64,000 nucleotides of DNA from Bettongia penicillata ogilbyi (taxonomy: Eukaryota; Chordata; Mammalia; Diprotodontia; Potoroidae). Shown here in pieces: positions 1 through 10,965 of the stretch (position 1 is its first letter; the number at the start of each line of letters is the position of its first letter). The notes under the pieces were generated by a model that was not told where the DNA came from, searched no databases, and saw only the letters and a list, made by a program, of their open reading frames with translations. Location: the NCBI GenBank assembly GCA_023548195.1, contig JAJHZJ010000311.1:7232811-7296810 (forward strand). The letters run 5' to 3'. The position numbers and the translations under genes were made by a program.

Positions 1-623
1 AGATAAAGCACTGCAAAAGAATAAAAAATGAGGCAGCAAATTAGAGTATTTAAGAGAATCAATCTAGTGAACACAGCTTCAGAAAGGCACCCGGAGAAAT
101 AGGAGGGATCATGTGTCAGCATCACCACCTGGATCACCATCTCCCCTCAGCTCCTAATGGAGATAGGACTCTGAACCCAATGTCCAACAACCATCAGTTC
201 TAATTATGGACCAATTATATAAGCATCACGGAAGAGAAAGAGTAATTGCTGTCAAGATGGATTCCACCTTCTTTGTGAACTGCCACCAACAAAAACTAGC
301 AACCAAATGCCACCAATGCAGAAACTAACTAAAAGCTTTTGGAGAGACACTGCATCCTTTCCCCAATGCTTTGCTTGTAACCTAATCACCAAATCATTAT
401 GCTTAGAAGTAACACCCATGGAGATGGGACCTGGAAATTGTTAAAGACGTGGAAAAAAAAGTTCTTGGCATTAAAATCCTTGCCACTATCAAGTAGTTCA
501 ACGCTGGAAATAGACATGATTTTTATCAAAGGAAATCACATCTTACCAAATTACCATCTTCTTTGCTGCTGTACTCTTAAGGACCACAGGACCTTTCCAC
601 TAGACTTTCAACTGAAATCCCTA
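1..623. other. No gene or recognised repeat
   Basis: This stretch is AT-rich and mixed in composition. The only open frames are short, and none has a motif I recognise. I see no repeat family here before the L2-type tail that starts near 624. Confidence 0.5.
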
Positions 624-738
624 TGAGAATGTGAGCTCTTTGAAAGGCAGGACTGTCTTTGCTTTCCTATTTGTATCTCCAATGTTTAGCACAGTAACTG
701 ACACCTAATTAGTACTTAATAAGAATGTTTTCATTGAT
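624..738 (+). mobile_element. L2-type LINE 3' tail
   Basis: The order of signals is the one seen in mammalian L2 3' ends: a GAGCTCTTTGAAAGGCAGGA block, then GTATCTCCAATGTTTAGCACAGTAACTG, then a 'tactTAATAAG' end followed by ATTGATTC. It is a short relic with no coding capacity. Part of it (649 onward) is included in the segment that recurs at 4848-5014. Confidence 0.6.
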
Positions 739-815
739 TCAAATTAAGAGAATCACATTTTATCTATATGTAACAGATCATAACAAGTGAAAATACAAAT
801 TACATAAGCAAATAT
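649..815 (+). repeat. Copy A of 167-bp near-identical duplication
   Basis: Positions 649-815 align without gaps to 4848-5014, with 7 mismatches by eye (about 96% identity). The segment starts inside the L2 tail and continues into single-copy-looking sequence. That suggests this is the source copy and the one inside the L1 is derived. Confidence 0.85.
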
Positions 816-1139
816 CCCTGTCTAAAAATCTTTTTTACATCATGATTTTAGCTTTGATGTATAAATGGTAAGGTAAATTTTAGCTTAATTTCTACAAGAT
901 GCCAAATTAATGAGATTTTACGTTAGCTAAACCCCTTAGTGATTTCTATAAAATAAAGTATAGAAAAGAGTGACATATACAAATGAATTGAATGTGTATG
1001 TAAATAAACATATATTTTCATCACAAAGCTATAAAAAGGGCAGAATAGAAATCCATTAAAATAAATGCTTTATGAGTAACCAAAAAAAATTCTAATAAGA
1101 CTAAGATAGCATTTATTATTGCTATAAGCATAACTCAAA
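816..1139. other. AT-rich sequence, nothing recognised
   Basis: Low-GC sequence with scattered stop codons in all frames. No repeat signature or RNA gene is seen. Confidence 0.5.
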
Positions 1140-1345
1140 ATCAAGCATCTCTGTGGGAGAGCTCAGGATAATACACTGAGAGCTAGGCTTGCAAGCAGAC
1201 CTGAGATTGAAGACTTGTTCTGGTACTCAATACCTGTAGCATTTTGATCAAGTCAATTTAGTCTACCTGAGCCTCTATTTCTTCATTTATAAAACAAATG
1301 TAATAATAGGTAATCTGCATATTTATGAGATTATGAAATTGTAAT
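1140..1345 (+). mobile_element. Decayed CORE-SINE/MIR
   Basis: Recognisable MIR order: a degenerate tRNA-like head, 'GACCTGAGATTGAAGACTTG', 'GATCAAGTCAATTTAGTCTA', 'CTGAGCCTCTATTTCTTCAT', then 'ATTTATAAAACAAATG'. Heavy divergence indicates an old copy. Confidence 0.6.
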
Positions 1346-1374
1346 GTAAAGAGACAATTCAGTTGAAGAGGAAG

Positions 1375-1470
1375 GGAACTGGATTTGGTGTGACCCTGGA
1401 CAAGTCACACCGCCATTTAGGAATTCCATTTTACTCATCGGTAAAATGGGATGGTTGAACTAAGGATGTC
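1375..1470 (+). mobile_element. MIR fragment
   Basis: Contains 'GTGACCCTGGACAAGTCAC' followed by 'TTTTACTCATCGGTAAAATG', the MIR core signature. It stops abruptly where HAL1 sequence begins, near 1471, so the HAL1 copy probably truncates it. Confidence 0.65.
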
Positions 1471-2936
1471 AAAAAGTCAATGAGGAGAAGAATGCTTTCA
1501 AAAGCAGAATTAGCCAAATGAAAAAGGAAAACTGCCCTGAAATTCTAGAACCAGATGGGAAAACAAATATTCAAGGGATCCACCAATCACCTCCTGAAAG
1601 AGATCCAAAAAGAGAAACCCCTAGGAATATTGTGGCCAAATTCCAGAGTTCCCAGATCAAGGAGAAAATATTGTAAGCAGCTAGAAACAATTCCAGCATT
1701 GTGGAAATACAATCAGAATTAACACAAGATCTAGAAGCTTCTACATTAAGGGATCGAAAGTGTGGAATATGATATTCCAGAAGTCAAAGGAACTAGGACT
1801 ATAACCAAGAATCACCTACCCAGCAAAACTAAGTATAATACTTCAGGGGAAAAAATGGTCTCTCAATGAACTAGAGGACTTTCAAGCATTCTTGATGAAA
1901 AGACCAGAGCTGAAAAGAAAATTTGATTTTCAAACCCAAGAATGAAAAGAAGCATGAAAAGGTAAACAGCAAAGAGAAGTCATAAGGGACTTACTAAAGT
2001 TGAACTGTTTACATTCCTACATGGAAAGAAAATATTTGTAACTCTTGAAACTTTTCAGTATCTGGGTAGTTGGTGGGATTACACACACACATGCACACGC
2101 ACACGCGCACACACACGCATATATAGAGACAGAGAGCACAGAGTGAATATCTTAAAAAAATGAAGTTAAGTGGTGAGAGAAATGTATTGGGAGGAGAGAG
2201 GGAGAAATGGAATGGGGCAAATTATCTCTCATAGAAGAGGCAGGCAGGAGACTTTTTAGTGGAGGGAAAAAGAGGGGAGCTGAGACAAAAACATGAAGTT
2301 TATTCTCATCACATCTGACTAAAGGAAGAAATAAAATGCATACTCATTTTGATATGAAAACCTATCTTACAATACAGGAGAGTGGGAGAGGAGAGGATAA
2401 GCAGGGTGGGGGGGATGATGAAAGGGAGGGCAATGGGAGGAGGGAGCAATTTGAAATCAACATTCTTGGGGAGGGAGAGGATCAAAAGAGAGAACAGAAG
2501 CAATGGGGGGCAAGATAGGATGGAGGGAAATAAAGTTAGTCTTACACAACACCACTATTATAGAAGTCATTTGCAAAAGTACATAGATATGGCCCATATT
2601 GAATTGCCTGCCTTCCCAAAGGGAATGGGTGGGAGGGATGGGGAGAAGTTGGAACTCAAAGTTTTAGGAACAATTGTCAAATGTTGTTCTTGCTTCTAGG
2701 AAATAAGAAATACAGGTAATGGGGAATAGAAAATTATCTGGCCCTATAGGACAAAAGAGAAGGTGGGGACAAGGGAAGGGAGGGATGATAGAAGAGAGGG
2801 CAGATTGGTGATAGGGGAAATTAGTATGCTCAGTGTATTGGGGTGGCGGGAGGGGACAAATGGGGAGAAAATTTGGAACCCCAAATTTTGTGAAAATGAA
2901 TGTAAAAAGTTAAACAAATAAATAAGAAAAATAAAG
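1471..2936 (+). mobile_element. HAL1-type (ORF2-less L1) element, copy 1, 5' truncated
   Basis: The copy begins inside ORF1 (the 'AGTCAATGAGGAGAAGAATGC' region) and keeps ORF1 remnants to about 1948. These encode recognisable L1 ORF1 C-terminal features: an ILEP-type segment, SPPERDPKRETPRNIVAKFQ and KRPELKRKFDFQTQE. Relative to the copy at 8812, roughly 280 bp of ORF1 is missing near 1522. A (CA)-rich microsatellite (2078-2118) and a long polypurine 3'UTR follow directly, ending in an A-rich tail near 2936. No endonuclease or reverse-transcriptase sequence lies between ORF1 and the tail. The 3'UTR matches the copy at 59576-62523 closely. I found no target-site duplication. Confidence 0.8.
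2078..2124. repeat. (CA)n-rich microsatellite in HAL1 3'UTR
   Basis: Interrupted ACAC/GCAC repeat followed by ATATAGAGACAGAGAG. It sits just 3' of the ORF1 stop, at the same place as microsatellites in the other HAL1 copies. Confidence 0.85.
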
Positions 2937-4847
2937 TTTTCGATGGTGTTGTAATTTTGACATATTAGAACTTCAAAGAGTGAGGCAACCCAGAAAAAAG
3001 AGATGGAAGGGCAAGTTCCACAAGGCAATAACATAGAAAGTGTTTAGAATAAGGTGAAGAGAATTTGTGAATACCACAAGGTAAAGAAATCCATCTCTGA
3101 AAGGGGACAGAAAAAGAAAATCATATTAAGAACAAAAAAAGAAGATACAGAGGAAGAGAATCTAAATTAATCCCTTACCTGAGAAAAGGGGAAGAAGACT
3201 TAGATCAGTCAAATAAAAGGAAGAAAAATACATCAAGAAGTTAAGAAATACACTAAAATTAAGGAAAGAGTTGACAAAAGAGAGGGAGAATTGAAGGACA
3301 GTAACAAAGTTTGTGGAATAATGTTACTTTAAAATAGATTGGGCAAAACTGATTTAAGGGACAGAGTACTCACTGAAAAGTGAAAGAGGAAAAAAAAAAT
3401 CTTCATTTAGAAAAGACACAATACTCGCGCCACAAATGGAGGAAAATAAAACTTAAAATGTGAATGGAAGAAACAATTCAATGAAAAACAAGAGAATGGC
3501 AAAGTGGAGAAAATGATACCCCACAACTTAGTGCTTAGAAGAATCACACCTGAAAAGGAGATATAAAGGGAATAAAAATGTGCAGCAGGAATAAAATTTA
3601 CTATGCCCCAGGTAAATCGAAAAAGTAGAATTACAATCCCATTATCAGAAACAAAGAGCCAATACATAAATAGAGGGGAATTACATTAGGTTGGGAACCA
3701 CAGACAACAAACCAACATCAATATAAAACTTACATGCTCTAAATGACAAAGCATCTAAATTCATAAAGGAAACCTGAATTGAACTGCACCAATACCTTCC
3801 TTTACAAATATCTTGTTTTAAGGCAATACATACAGTAGGGAGATTTTAGCAGTCATCTGTCAGAGTTGGACAAATGTAATGGAAAGATTGAAAAAAAAGA
3901 AAAACGTATTTCTGGAAAATAACAGCTAAAAGATTTATGGTCCCTTCTGAATGAAAACAATAAAAAACCCACAAATTTTGGGGCACCATATAGAAGCTTC
4001 AAAAACCGAGAACCACAAAGACATGCAGAAATAACATAAAAAAATCTTTAGAGACCATAGAGTAATATAAATACTATCAATTCAGGAATGACAAACAAGA
4101 TACATAACTAAATGAAGACAATACTAAAACCTAAATAATGAGTAAGTCAAATAACAAATTATAGAAGGAAATTAAAAATTATGTGCGTACACTGATTAAG
4201 AGATAACATTTCAAAATATCTAGGTCGCAGCTGAAGTAGCTCTCAGAGAAAAAAATTAAATCCCCAAAACACACATTAGGAAAACAGAAAAAAATATGAC
4301 ATAATCTGGACATGAATTTTAAAAATTACAAACCTAACCAATGAATAAAATCCAAGTAAGTATAAAAGATACAATCTTGAAAATCAGAGAAATAAAGAAC
4401 TCAGAAATAAAAAAAGTATAGAACTGATTACTGCAAAGTTATGGGTTGAAAATGTAAGTTTTACTTGCTACTCTAAAAATATGAAATGCCTAAAACAGCA
4501 GAATACCAAGTATCAATTTAAGATAAAGGAAGTATGAAAGAAAACAAAACTCTTGGTCCTGATGGATTTACAGGAGAACTCTAACAAACTTTAAGAAAAC
4601 ATTTAGTGCCAATACTCTTAAAATAGTCTAAAAAATAAAGATGTATTGCATTTTTCAAGTTCTTTTTAATGAGATAAATGGTATACTAATAAACCCAGAA
4701 ACATTAAGCACTTAGACCAGGGAAGGAGAACCATAGACCAATATGTTATTTATGAATGTTCATTCAATATTTTTAAATTATATACTGTCAAAGAAAATTG
4801 TTCATTGTAACCAATTGGATTTATATGAAAGATGCCAAGGTGGTTCA

Positions 4848-5014
4848 AGGACTGTCTTTGCTTTCCTATTTGTATCTTCCATGTTTAGCACAGTAATTGA
4901 CATCTAATTAGTACTTAATAAGAATGTTTTCATTGATTCAAATTAAGAGAATCACATTTTATCTATATGTAATAGATCATAAGAAGTGAAAATACAAATT
5001 ACATAAGTAAATAT
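4848..5014 (+). repeat. Copy B of 167-bp near-identical duplication, inside L1 RT
   Basis: About 96% identical to 649-815 over 167 ungapped bases. It interrupts the L1 RT between the segment equivalent to GMQGWFN (4830-4847) and the segment equivalent to IISIDAEKAFDK (about 5070). It appears to replace about 40-50 bp of L1 rather than insert cleanly. No flanking duplication or poly-A is visible. Confidence 0.85.
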
Positions 5015-5140
5015 GAAAACATAATTAATCGCATTTAAAATAAAAACATCCAAATCCACTTTATTATCTCAACAGATATAGGAAGTCTTTTGACAAAGTA
5101 CTATCATTTATGCAAAAAACACTACAAAATATAAGCACAG

Positions 5141-5440
5141 ATTTTTTGCAGAGTGAAGCAAAATGAATTCCCACATTGTCCTTGTTGAAAAATGTATGTC
5201 TCATTCCGTACCTTGAATCTCATTAATTATCCCTCAGGAAAAGAATACTCTGGAATCATACTTGGTCACTCAACTGATCAGCCATATTAAGCTTTTCCAA
5301 AGTAGTTTTCCTTTGTAATGTTCATGTAACAAATTGTTCTCCTGCTTCTGCTTATTGTATGTTTTCCCTGTCACTCACTTCCCATAGGTGATCTGTTTTC
5401 AAGGCTTGTTGGGCCTAACTTCGCAGTATCTTTCAAATAT
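5141..5440 (-). mobile_element. L1 3'UTR fragment, antisense, nested
   Basis: The sequence GCAAAATGAATTCCCACATT, then AATGTATGTCTCATTCCGTA and the following bases, is the reverse complement of a second marsupial L1 3'UTR type. The same type is seen at 20461-21060 (minus) and 40562-40745 (plus). It lies inside the L1 RT region as a 5'-truncated copy. Confidence 0.55.
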
Positions 5441-5460
5441 ATCCGTTGCTCTACTTGGTA

Positions 5461-5738
5461 CAGGATCTTGTATCCTTATACCTGGACTATGGCAATAATC
5501 CGCTGGTTGGTTTGCCTCGCCCTAGAACAGATTTCTCCCTACTCCAGTCCCTCCTGCATTGAACTGCCAAAGTGATTTTTCTAGTCCAGGCCATTCGTGT
5601 CATTCTCCTACTATTCCAGTGGCTCCCTATCACCTCCAGGATCCAATACAAAGCTCTCCATCATTCAAAGCTCTTCATAATATAACTGCCACCTACAGCT
5701 TCCCAGTCTTCTGATACCTTATTCCCCAGCACATAGAT
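5461..5738 (+). mobile_element. L2-clade LINE fragment
   Basis: Reads like the C-terminal part of an L2/L3 ORF and its downstream sequence: 'CTGGACTATGGCAATAATC', 'CTGCATTGAACTGCCAAAGT', 'CAGTGGCTCCCTATCACCTC', 'CATTCAAAGCTCTTCATAAT'. L1 sequence resumes just downstream. Confidence 0.75.
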
Positions 5739-7040
5739 AGGCAAAGAAGAAAGAAAACTACTTCCCTTTGCGGGTGATGTGAGGAATTACTGAATAAATT
5801 CTAGGGCATTAAAAAAGAAACTGGATCAAAAACAATAAGGTTGTGGGATATAAAACAGCCCCATCTTCATCAATCAAATGCTTTTCTTTGTAACAAAATC
5901 CAAGAGGCAGTAGTAGAAAAGGAAATTGCATTCAAAAAGATCAAAACCATAAAATATTTGGGAATCAATCTATCAAAGCATATTCAAAACTTGTATAGAT
6001 TCAATTACAAAATGCTCCAGAAAGAATTACTTTGGGAGTTGGAAAAATATTCTGTGTTCATGACTGGACCATACCAATATAATTAAAATGACAATACTAT
6101 AAAAGTTAAATTATAGTCTTAACAACATAATAGCAATGAAACTACCAAAGGGATATTTTATAGACAAAGATAAAATAATAAATTTAACTTAGAGAAACAA
6201 AAGATCTAGAATGTCAAGGGAAATAATAAAAAAGGAGGACTTAAGAGTAGAAATAGCTTTCAGGCTTCAAACTATTATGAAGCAGCAACCATTAAAACTA
6301 TATGATACTGCTTAAAAAATAGAGAAGTCAATAGGATAGAAAAGACAAGGAATAAAAGCAAAAAATGGAACTCAGTAATCCTGTGTTCAACAAGTCTTAA
6401 AACATGAATTTCTTAGCAAAAGTTTACATTCTTGATAATAACTGATGGAGAAACTAGGAAGTAGGTAATCAGAAATTAGGCCTAAACACATATCCCACTA
6501 CCCAGCAAATGAAAAACAGATGTGTAACCTAAATGTTAAAGAGAAGAAAAGAAAATTACAGACCTTCTACCTGTATGGGTAAGAGATGACTTCTTGGCCA
6601 AAGCAGACACAGAGGCAACTCTAAAAGAGCCTGCAGTTAACTTAGATTATAGAAACTGAAAAGCTTCTGTACAAACAAGCTCAACATAGCTTGGAAAAGT
6701 GAAGGGAATGACGGAGAAAGAAATCTTGACTACCAGTATTTAGCACAGGGCCTACTAAGAGCTTAATGAATATTTAGAGACTGAGTGATCAAATCAAGTT
6801 TCTAAGATAAATTCTTTGGTATTCAAGATAAACAGATAACTAAAAGAAATGTGTAATACCAAAGGAAAAAATGGTTAAAGGAAATGAATACAAAATTCTC
6901 AAAAGAAGAATTGCAAACTATTAACAATTACATTAAAGAATGCTGCAAATTACTAACAATAAAGTCATACAAGTCAGTAAAAAGAAAAAAAAATAAGTAT
7001 AGGAATTAGAACTGTGATTTCATTAATAAAGATCAGGCAA

Positions 7041-7186
7041 GGGACCATTACCTAGGATTCAAGAATTCCATGGATAGATTTCAGGAGCTCCATGAATGTG
7101 GATAGGAAAAAAGACATCTTTAATATAAATGATTTCCTTTGCAAAGCTATATTTTTCATTTTATGCATTTACAAACAGTGTTCTGG
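7041..7186 (+). mobile_element. hAT-like non-autonomous DNA transposon relic
   Basis: The body GATTCAAGAATTCCATGGAT through TTTCATTTTATGCATTTACA resembles an old mammalian hAT-type short element. A relic of the same family in the opposite orientation lies at 15025-15212. It interrupts the L1 just before its 3'UTR. Family name not assigned. Confidence 0.45.
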
Positions 7187-7639
7187 ACCAGGAGAACATT
7201 GTACACAGTTAACAGCCACACTGTGTGATGACTGACTTTGATGAACTTTGGTCTTCTCAGCATTGCAAGGATCTAAAATAACTCCAAAATATTCACAATG
7301 GAAGACGAGATCCCACATCCTGAGAAAGGGCTTTGAAGTCTGAATGCAGATGGAAGCATACTATTTGCTCTCTTTTTCTTTTGTTGTTTCCTTTTGTTGC
7401 TATTTTCTTGTGATTCCTCCCATTGGTTTTAATTCTTCTTTACATTACAATTAATGTGAAAATATGTTTAATATGAATGTATAATATCAGTTTGCATGCT
7501 GTCTTGGAGAGAAGGGAGAAGGAAGGGGAAACATTTAAAACTCAAAATTTTACAGAAGTGAATACTGAAAACTAAAAATAAATAAATATATTATTTAAAA
7601 AACCCACAATGTTCTGGAAAAGAGGGTTATGACATAAAC

Positions 7640-7890
7640 TGGTAATAGGAAATGTGACATAACCTGGTAACAGAAAATTCCCAGATGAATAAACTCTACC
7701 AATGCAGGTCATTATCTTCTATGCACCTAATAGTTGTAGAGGGTTATCCAGAGTATATACAGGTTTAGTACAGGATCAATAACTATGAGACATAGGATTT
7801 GAACTCAGGTCTTACTGGCTCCAAGGGCAACTATCTTTCTACTATATGCTGCTCAAAGCATGAGACTCAAAGAAGTTTATCTGCTCAAGA
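7640..7890 (-). mobile_element. CORE-SINE/MIR-type element, antisense
   Basis: Antisense signals include 'GGATTTGAACTCAGGTCTTA' followed by 'CTGGCTCCAAGGGCAACTA', with a degenerate AAACTCTACCAATGCAGGTC segment upstream. A small direct repeat of about 22 bp (GACATAAACTGGTAATAGG / GACATAACCTGGTAACAG) lies at its left edge. Confidence 0.5.
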
Positions 7891-7904
7891 TCACACAGGG
7901 TAGT

Positions 7905-8130
7905 AAAGCAGGCAGGGCTATAGTGGATAGAGAGCTGGACTCAGCGTCAGGAAGCCCCAAGTTCAGACCTCCCTCAGACTTAGTGGCTGTGTGATCTAAC
8001 CTTTCTCAGCCTCAGTTTCCTCATTTTTAAGGTGGGGATAACAACAACACCTAACTTGCAGGTTGTTATGAGGATCAATGAAATTATAAATAGCTAGCTA
8101 GCTGGCTTGCACTCTGAAAACCTTAAATGC
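7905..8130 (+). mobile_element. CORE-SINE/MIR, near full length
   Basis: The tRNA-like head (GTGGATAGAGAGCTGGACTC, GTCAGGAAG, AAGTTCAGACCTC) is followed by a MIR core (GCTGTGTGATCTAAC, CCTCAGTTTCCTCAT) and a MIR tail (CAGGTTGTTATGAGGATCAA). The B-box-like region explains any tRNA similarity. Confidence 0.8.
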
Positions 8131-8264
8131 CTTTATAAATGCATTTAATAATTTCCATTATATATGCATTTTATTATACATATGCCTTTTATAATTGTTA
8201 TTATCAGCAAACAATGGACTGGAACCTAAGGACTAAATTCATAATGCTTTCCACTATAAATCAA

Positions 8265-8390
8265 GCAATAAACCACATTCATTAGGTGCCTACTACATGC
8301 AAGGCATAGAGACGCTTATAAAAAGGATTAAACAATCCTCATCCACATGGAGCTTCCTTTCAAATAGGGGAAATAATAATTATTGTCAAT
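8265..8390 (-). mobile_element. L2-type 3' fragment, antisense
   Basis: 'ATTAGGTGCCTACTACATGC', 'AAGGCATAGAGACGCT' and 'ACATGGAGCTTCCTTTC' match the reverse complement of the L2 3' region, commonly seen as ATTTATTAAGTGCCTACTA followed by a GGAGCTTAC block. Confidence 0.6.
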
Positions 8391-8811
8391 AATGATACTT
8401 GTGGTAAGAATAACGTGACTGAACAGGTTTCATTAGTTCTTAACATCTTGGCTGAATATTTTGTGATAGAGTGATTCAAAAGACTAGTTCTAAGTTCATC
8501 TTATTTTAATACTTGTTTTTAATGGCTATCTTATCTGAAAATGACACAGCAGAAAGACATGGAGATCTACATGGAAGAAAAATATCCTGGCTACATTTAT
8601 GAAATTATGATACTTATTCTACCATCCATCAACCCATTATGTAAAGAGTTTTTGTTTAAATTACTCAAGTTTATATTTTCACTCATGTAAATCAACTCTT
8701 TTTGTAAACTAATCAGAGAATATTGTATTTTTTATATTTCTAACAAATTGTTCAAAACCAACAAAACTCATCATCAGGAAGATTTTTAAGCAGGTTAGAA
8801 AAAGCTGTTTC
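8391..8811. other. No gene or recognised repeat
   Basis: AT-rich sequence with no motif I can place. It is followed by the degenerate 5' end of the HAL1 element. Confidence 0.45.
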
Positions 8812-9566
8812 CTGGGTATGGGGCCAAGAGTAGAAGCAGGGACCTGCCTGATCTCTCCCTGCAAACCCCTCAAAATACCTTTCAAAATGACTCTAAACAA
8901 ATTCTAGAGCAGCAGAAGCCACAAAATGACAGAGTGAAATAGATTTCCTGCCTAAAACAATCTGGAAGGTCAAAACAAAGAGTCTATTTCACCAGACTTG
9001 GGGTGGAGTGCAGCCCAGTGTGGACTGTGCCAGCACAGACAGGACTGGAACAGGCCTCACAGTACTGAATCACTGGCAGCTGTAGACTTCTCAACCCACA
9101 AACACCAAAGACAGTTTCAAAGGTTAGTGGGAAAGCTTTCACCTAGGTGAGAGAGAAACTTGATTCAGCTTAAGCCCTAGCTGCAATCCCAGGACAGCAG
9201 CAGCCACTGTTGCAGCAGTGGCTACTTCTGAAGCTCTTGGCCTAGAGATGGTGGAAGAATCCAGTGGCTGATTTGGGTTGCAGTGCTGGGTGGTGGTTCT
9301 GTGACAAAGAGGGGCACAGAGCTGATAGCCACTGTGGGGAGGGAATCCTACTCAGTGGCATGGCAGAAAAGAGTGCTTGTGGTTGCTTGCAGACCATAGT
9401 GCAGGCCAGGAGAGGAGTAAAAATCTCTCCATACCACTTCGGAGAAACTGAGAACTTGTAGGTCCTTAGAGATATTTCTGAAAACGATGCACAAAATCCC
9501 TGAAACTTGGGGCAGTAAACTGTCCACTTAAGAAAGAGCTCAAAAGTCAAGTAACTGGCTGGAAAA

Positions 9567-10680
9567 ATGACAAAAATGATGGAAAAAATAAGACTACATA
9601 AGGTTACTTTCTTGGTGAAAAGGTATTTTCTTATGAGTTAGATCAAGGCACACAATCAGAGGAAGATCAAAGCATACAACCCAAGGAAGACAGTAAGATC
9701 AAGTCTCCTATATCCAAAGCCTCTAAGAAAAATATGAAATGGTCTCAGGCCATGGAAGTGCTCAAAAATGATTTTGAAAATCAAGTAAGAGAAGTAGGGG
9801 AAAAATTAGGAAGAGAAATGAGAGCAATGCAAGAAAATCATGAAAAATAAGTCAATAGCTTGCTAAAGGAGACCAAAAAAAATACTGAAGAATATAACAC
9901 TTTCAAAAATAGACAAACCCAAATGGCAAAAGAGGTCCAAAGAGTCAATGAGGAGAAGAATGCCTTAAAAGGCAGAATTGGACAAATGGAAGAGAGGGTC
10001 CAAAAGTTCACCGAAGAAAATAATTCAGTCAAAATTAGAATGGAGCAAATGGAAGCTAATGACTTTATGAGAAATCAAGAAATTATAAAACAAAACCAAA
10101 AGAATGAAACAAGAGAAGACAAAGTGAAATATCTCTTTGGAAAACCAGTTCACCTTGAAAAATAGATCCAGGAAAGATAATTTAAAAATTACTGGTCTAC
10201 CTAAAAACCCTGATAAAAAAAATGAGCCTAGACAGAATCTTTCAAGAAATTACCAAGGAAAAGTGCCCTGATATTCTGGAACCAGAGGGTAAAATAGAAA
10301 TGGAAAGAATCCATTGATCATCTCCTGAAAGAGATGCCAAAAGGAAAACTCCTAGGAATATTGTAGTCAAATTCCAGAGTCCCCAGGTCAAAGAGAAAAT
10401 ATTACAAGCAGCCAGAAAGAAACAATTCAACTATTGTGGAAACACAATCAGGATAACACAGGATTTAGCAGTTTCTACCTGAAGGGATCAGAGGGCTTGG
10501 AATGTAATATTCCAGAGGTCAAAGGAGTTAGGATTAAAACCAAGAATCACCTACAGAGCAAAACTGGGTACATTCAGAGGAAAAAAAAAATGGAATTTCA
10601 ATGAAATATAGGCCTTTCAAGCATTCTTGTTGAAAAGACCTGAGCTGAATTGAAAATGTGACTTTCAAGCAAAAGAATAA
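9567..10680 (+). pseudogene. L1/HAL1 ORF1 (RNA-binding coiled-coil protein), broken
   Basis: This is the ORF1 homologue of an L1-type retrotransposon. In the family it encodes an RNA-binding, trimerising coiled-coil protein that coats element RNA. The start was chosen by comparison with the copies at 23391 and 61702. A Lys/Glu-rich coiled coil is visible at 9750-10075 (WSQAMEVLKNDFENQVREV, then VNEEKNALKGRIGQMEERVQ). The C-terminal domain follows (10240-10470: EPEGKIEMERI, SPERDAKRKTPRNI, QAARKKQFNYCGNTIRIT). A stop at 9848-9850 and later frame changes break it. It would be about 370 codons if intact, within the usual L1 ORF1 range. It is a relic with no sign of expression in the sequence. 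Confidence 0.8.
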
Positions 10681-10802
10681 AGAGAAACATGAAAAGATAA
10701 ACAGGAAAGAGAAGCCATAAGTGACTAATTAAAGTTGAACTGTTCACATTCCTACATGTTAAAATGATATTTGTAACTCAGTATTAGGATAGTTAGAGGG
10801 AA

Positions 10803-10875
10803 TGTGTGTGTGTGTGTGTGTATGTACATATGTATTATATATATATGTAGGTATATGTATATGTACGTACATGTA

Positions 10876-10951
<76 letters not shown>

Positions 10952-10965
10952 CAGAGACGAGAGAC
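10803..10965. repeat. Compound microsatellite (GT)n(TA)n(GA)n(AGAGAC)n
   Basis: (GT) from 10803, mixed TATG/TACG, (AT) at about 10886-10908, (GA) at about 10909-10932, then AGAGAC units to about 10960. It lies in the HAL1 3'UTR just after GTAACTCAGTATTAGGATAG. Short open frames across it are low-complexity artefacts. Confidence 0.95.

Larger units (their letters stand above)
2937..7583 (+). mobile_element. Old L1 element: ORF2 and 3'UTR, heavily interrupted
   Basis: A decayed L1. The start of the ORF2 endonuclease is visible near 3455 (LNVNG then NNSMKNKRMAKW). The RT entry is near 4555 (GPDGFTGEL) and continues through 4846. An IISTD-like segment follows at about 5070-5110, and a decayed catalytic motif (FAGD in place of FADD) lies near 5769. 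KYLGINLSKHIQNLY lies at 5955-6000. The 3'UTR from 7187 has the ACCAGGAGAACATTGTACAC block and ends in an A-rich tail near 7583. 2937-3440 is degenerate inter-ORF-like sequence and its assignment is weaker. Insertions inside: 4848-5014, 5141-5440, 5461-5738 and 7041-7186. Many stops and frameshifts are present, so it is non-functional. Confidence 0.75.

Noticed and set aside
7905..8000. tRNA-like sequence with A- and B-box resemblance
   Set aside because: It is the tRNA-derived head of a CORE-SINE. The MIR core and tail follow, and no cloverleaf with an anticodon stem is evident. The same applies to 12633, 16874-17030, 21086, 49759-49994 and 56978.
9860..10165. Open frame of 101 codons that could look like a coiled-coil host gene
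   Set aside because: It is the coiled-coil part of HAL1 ORF1 and aligns with ORF1 in the other copies.
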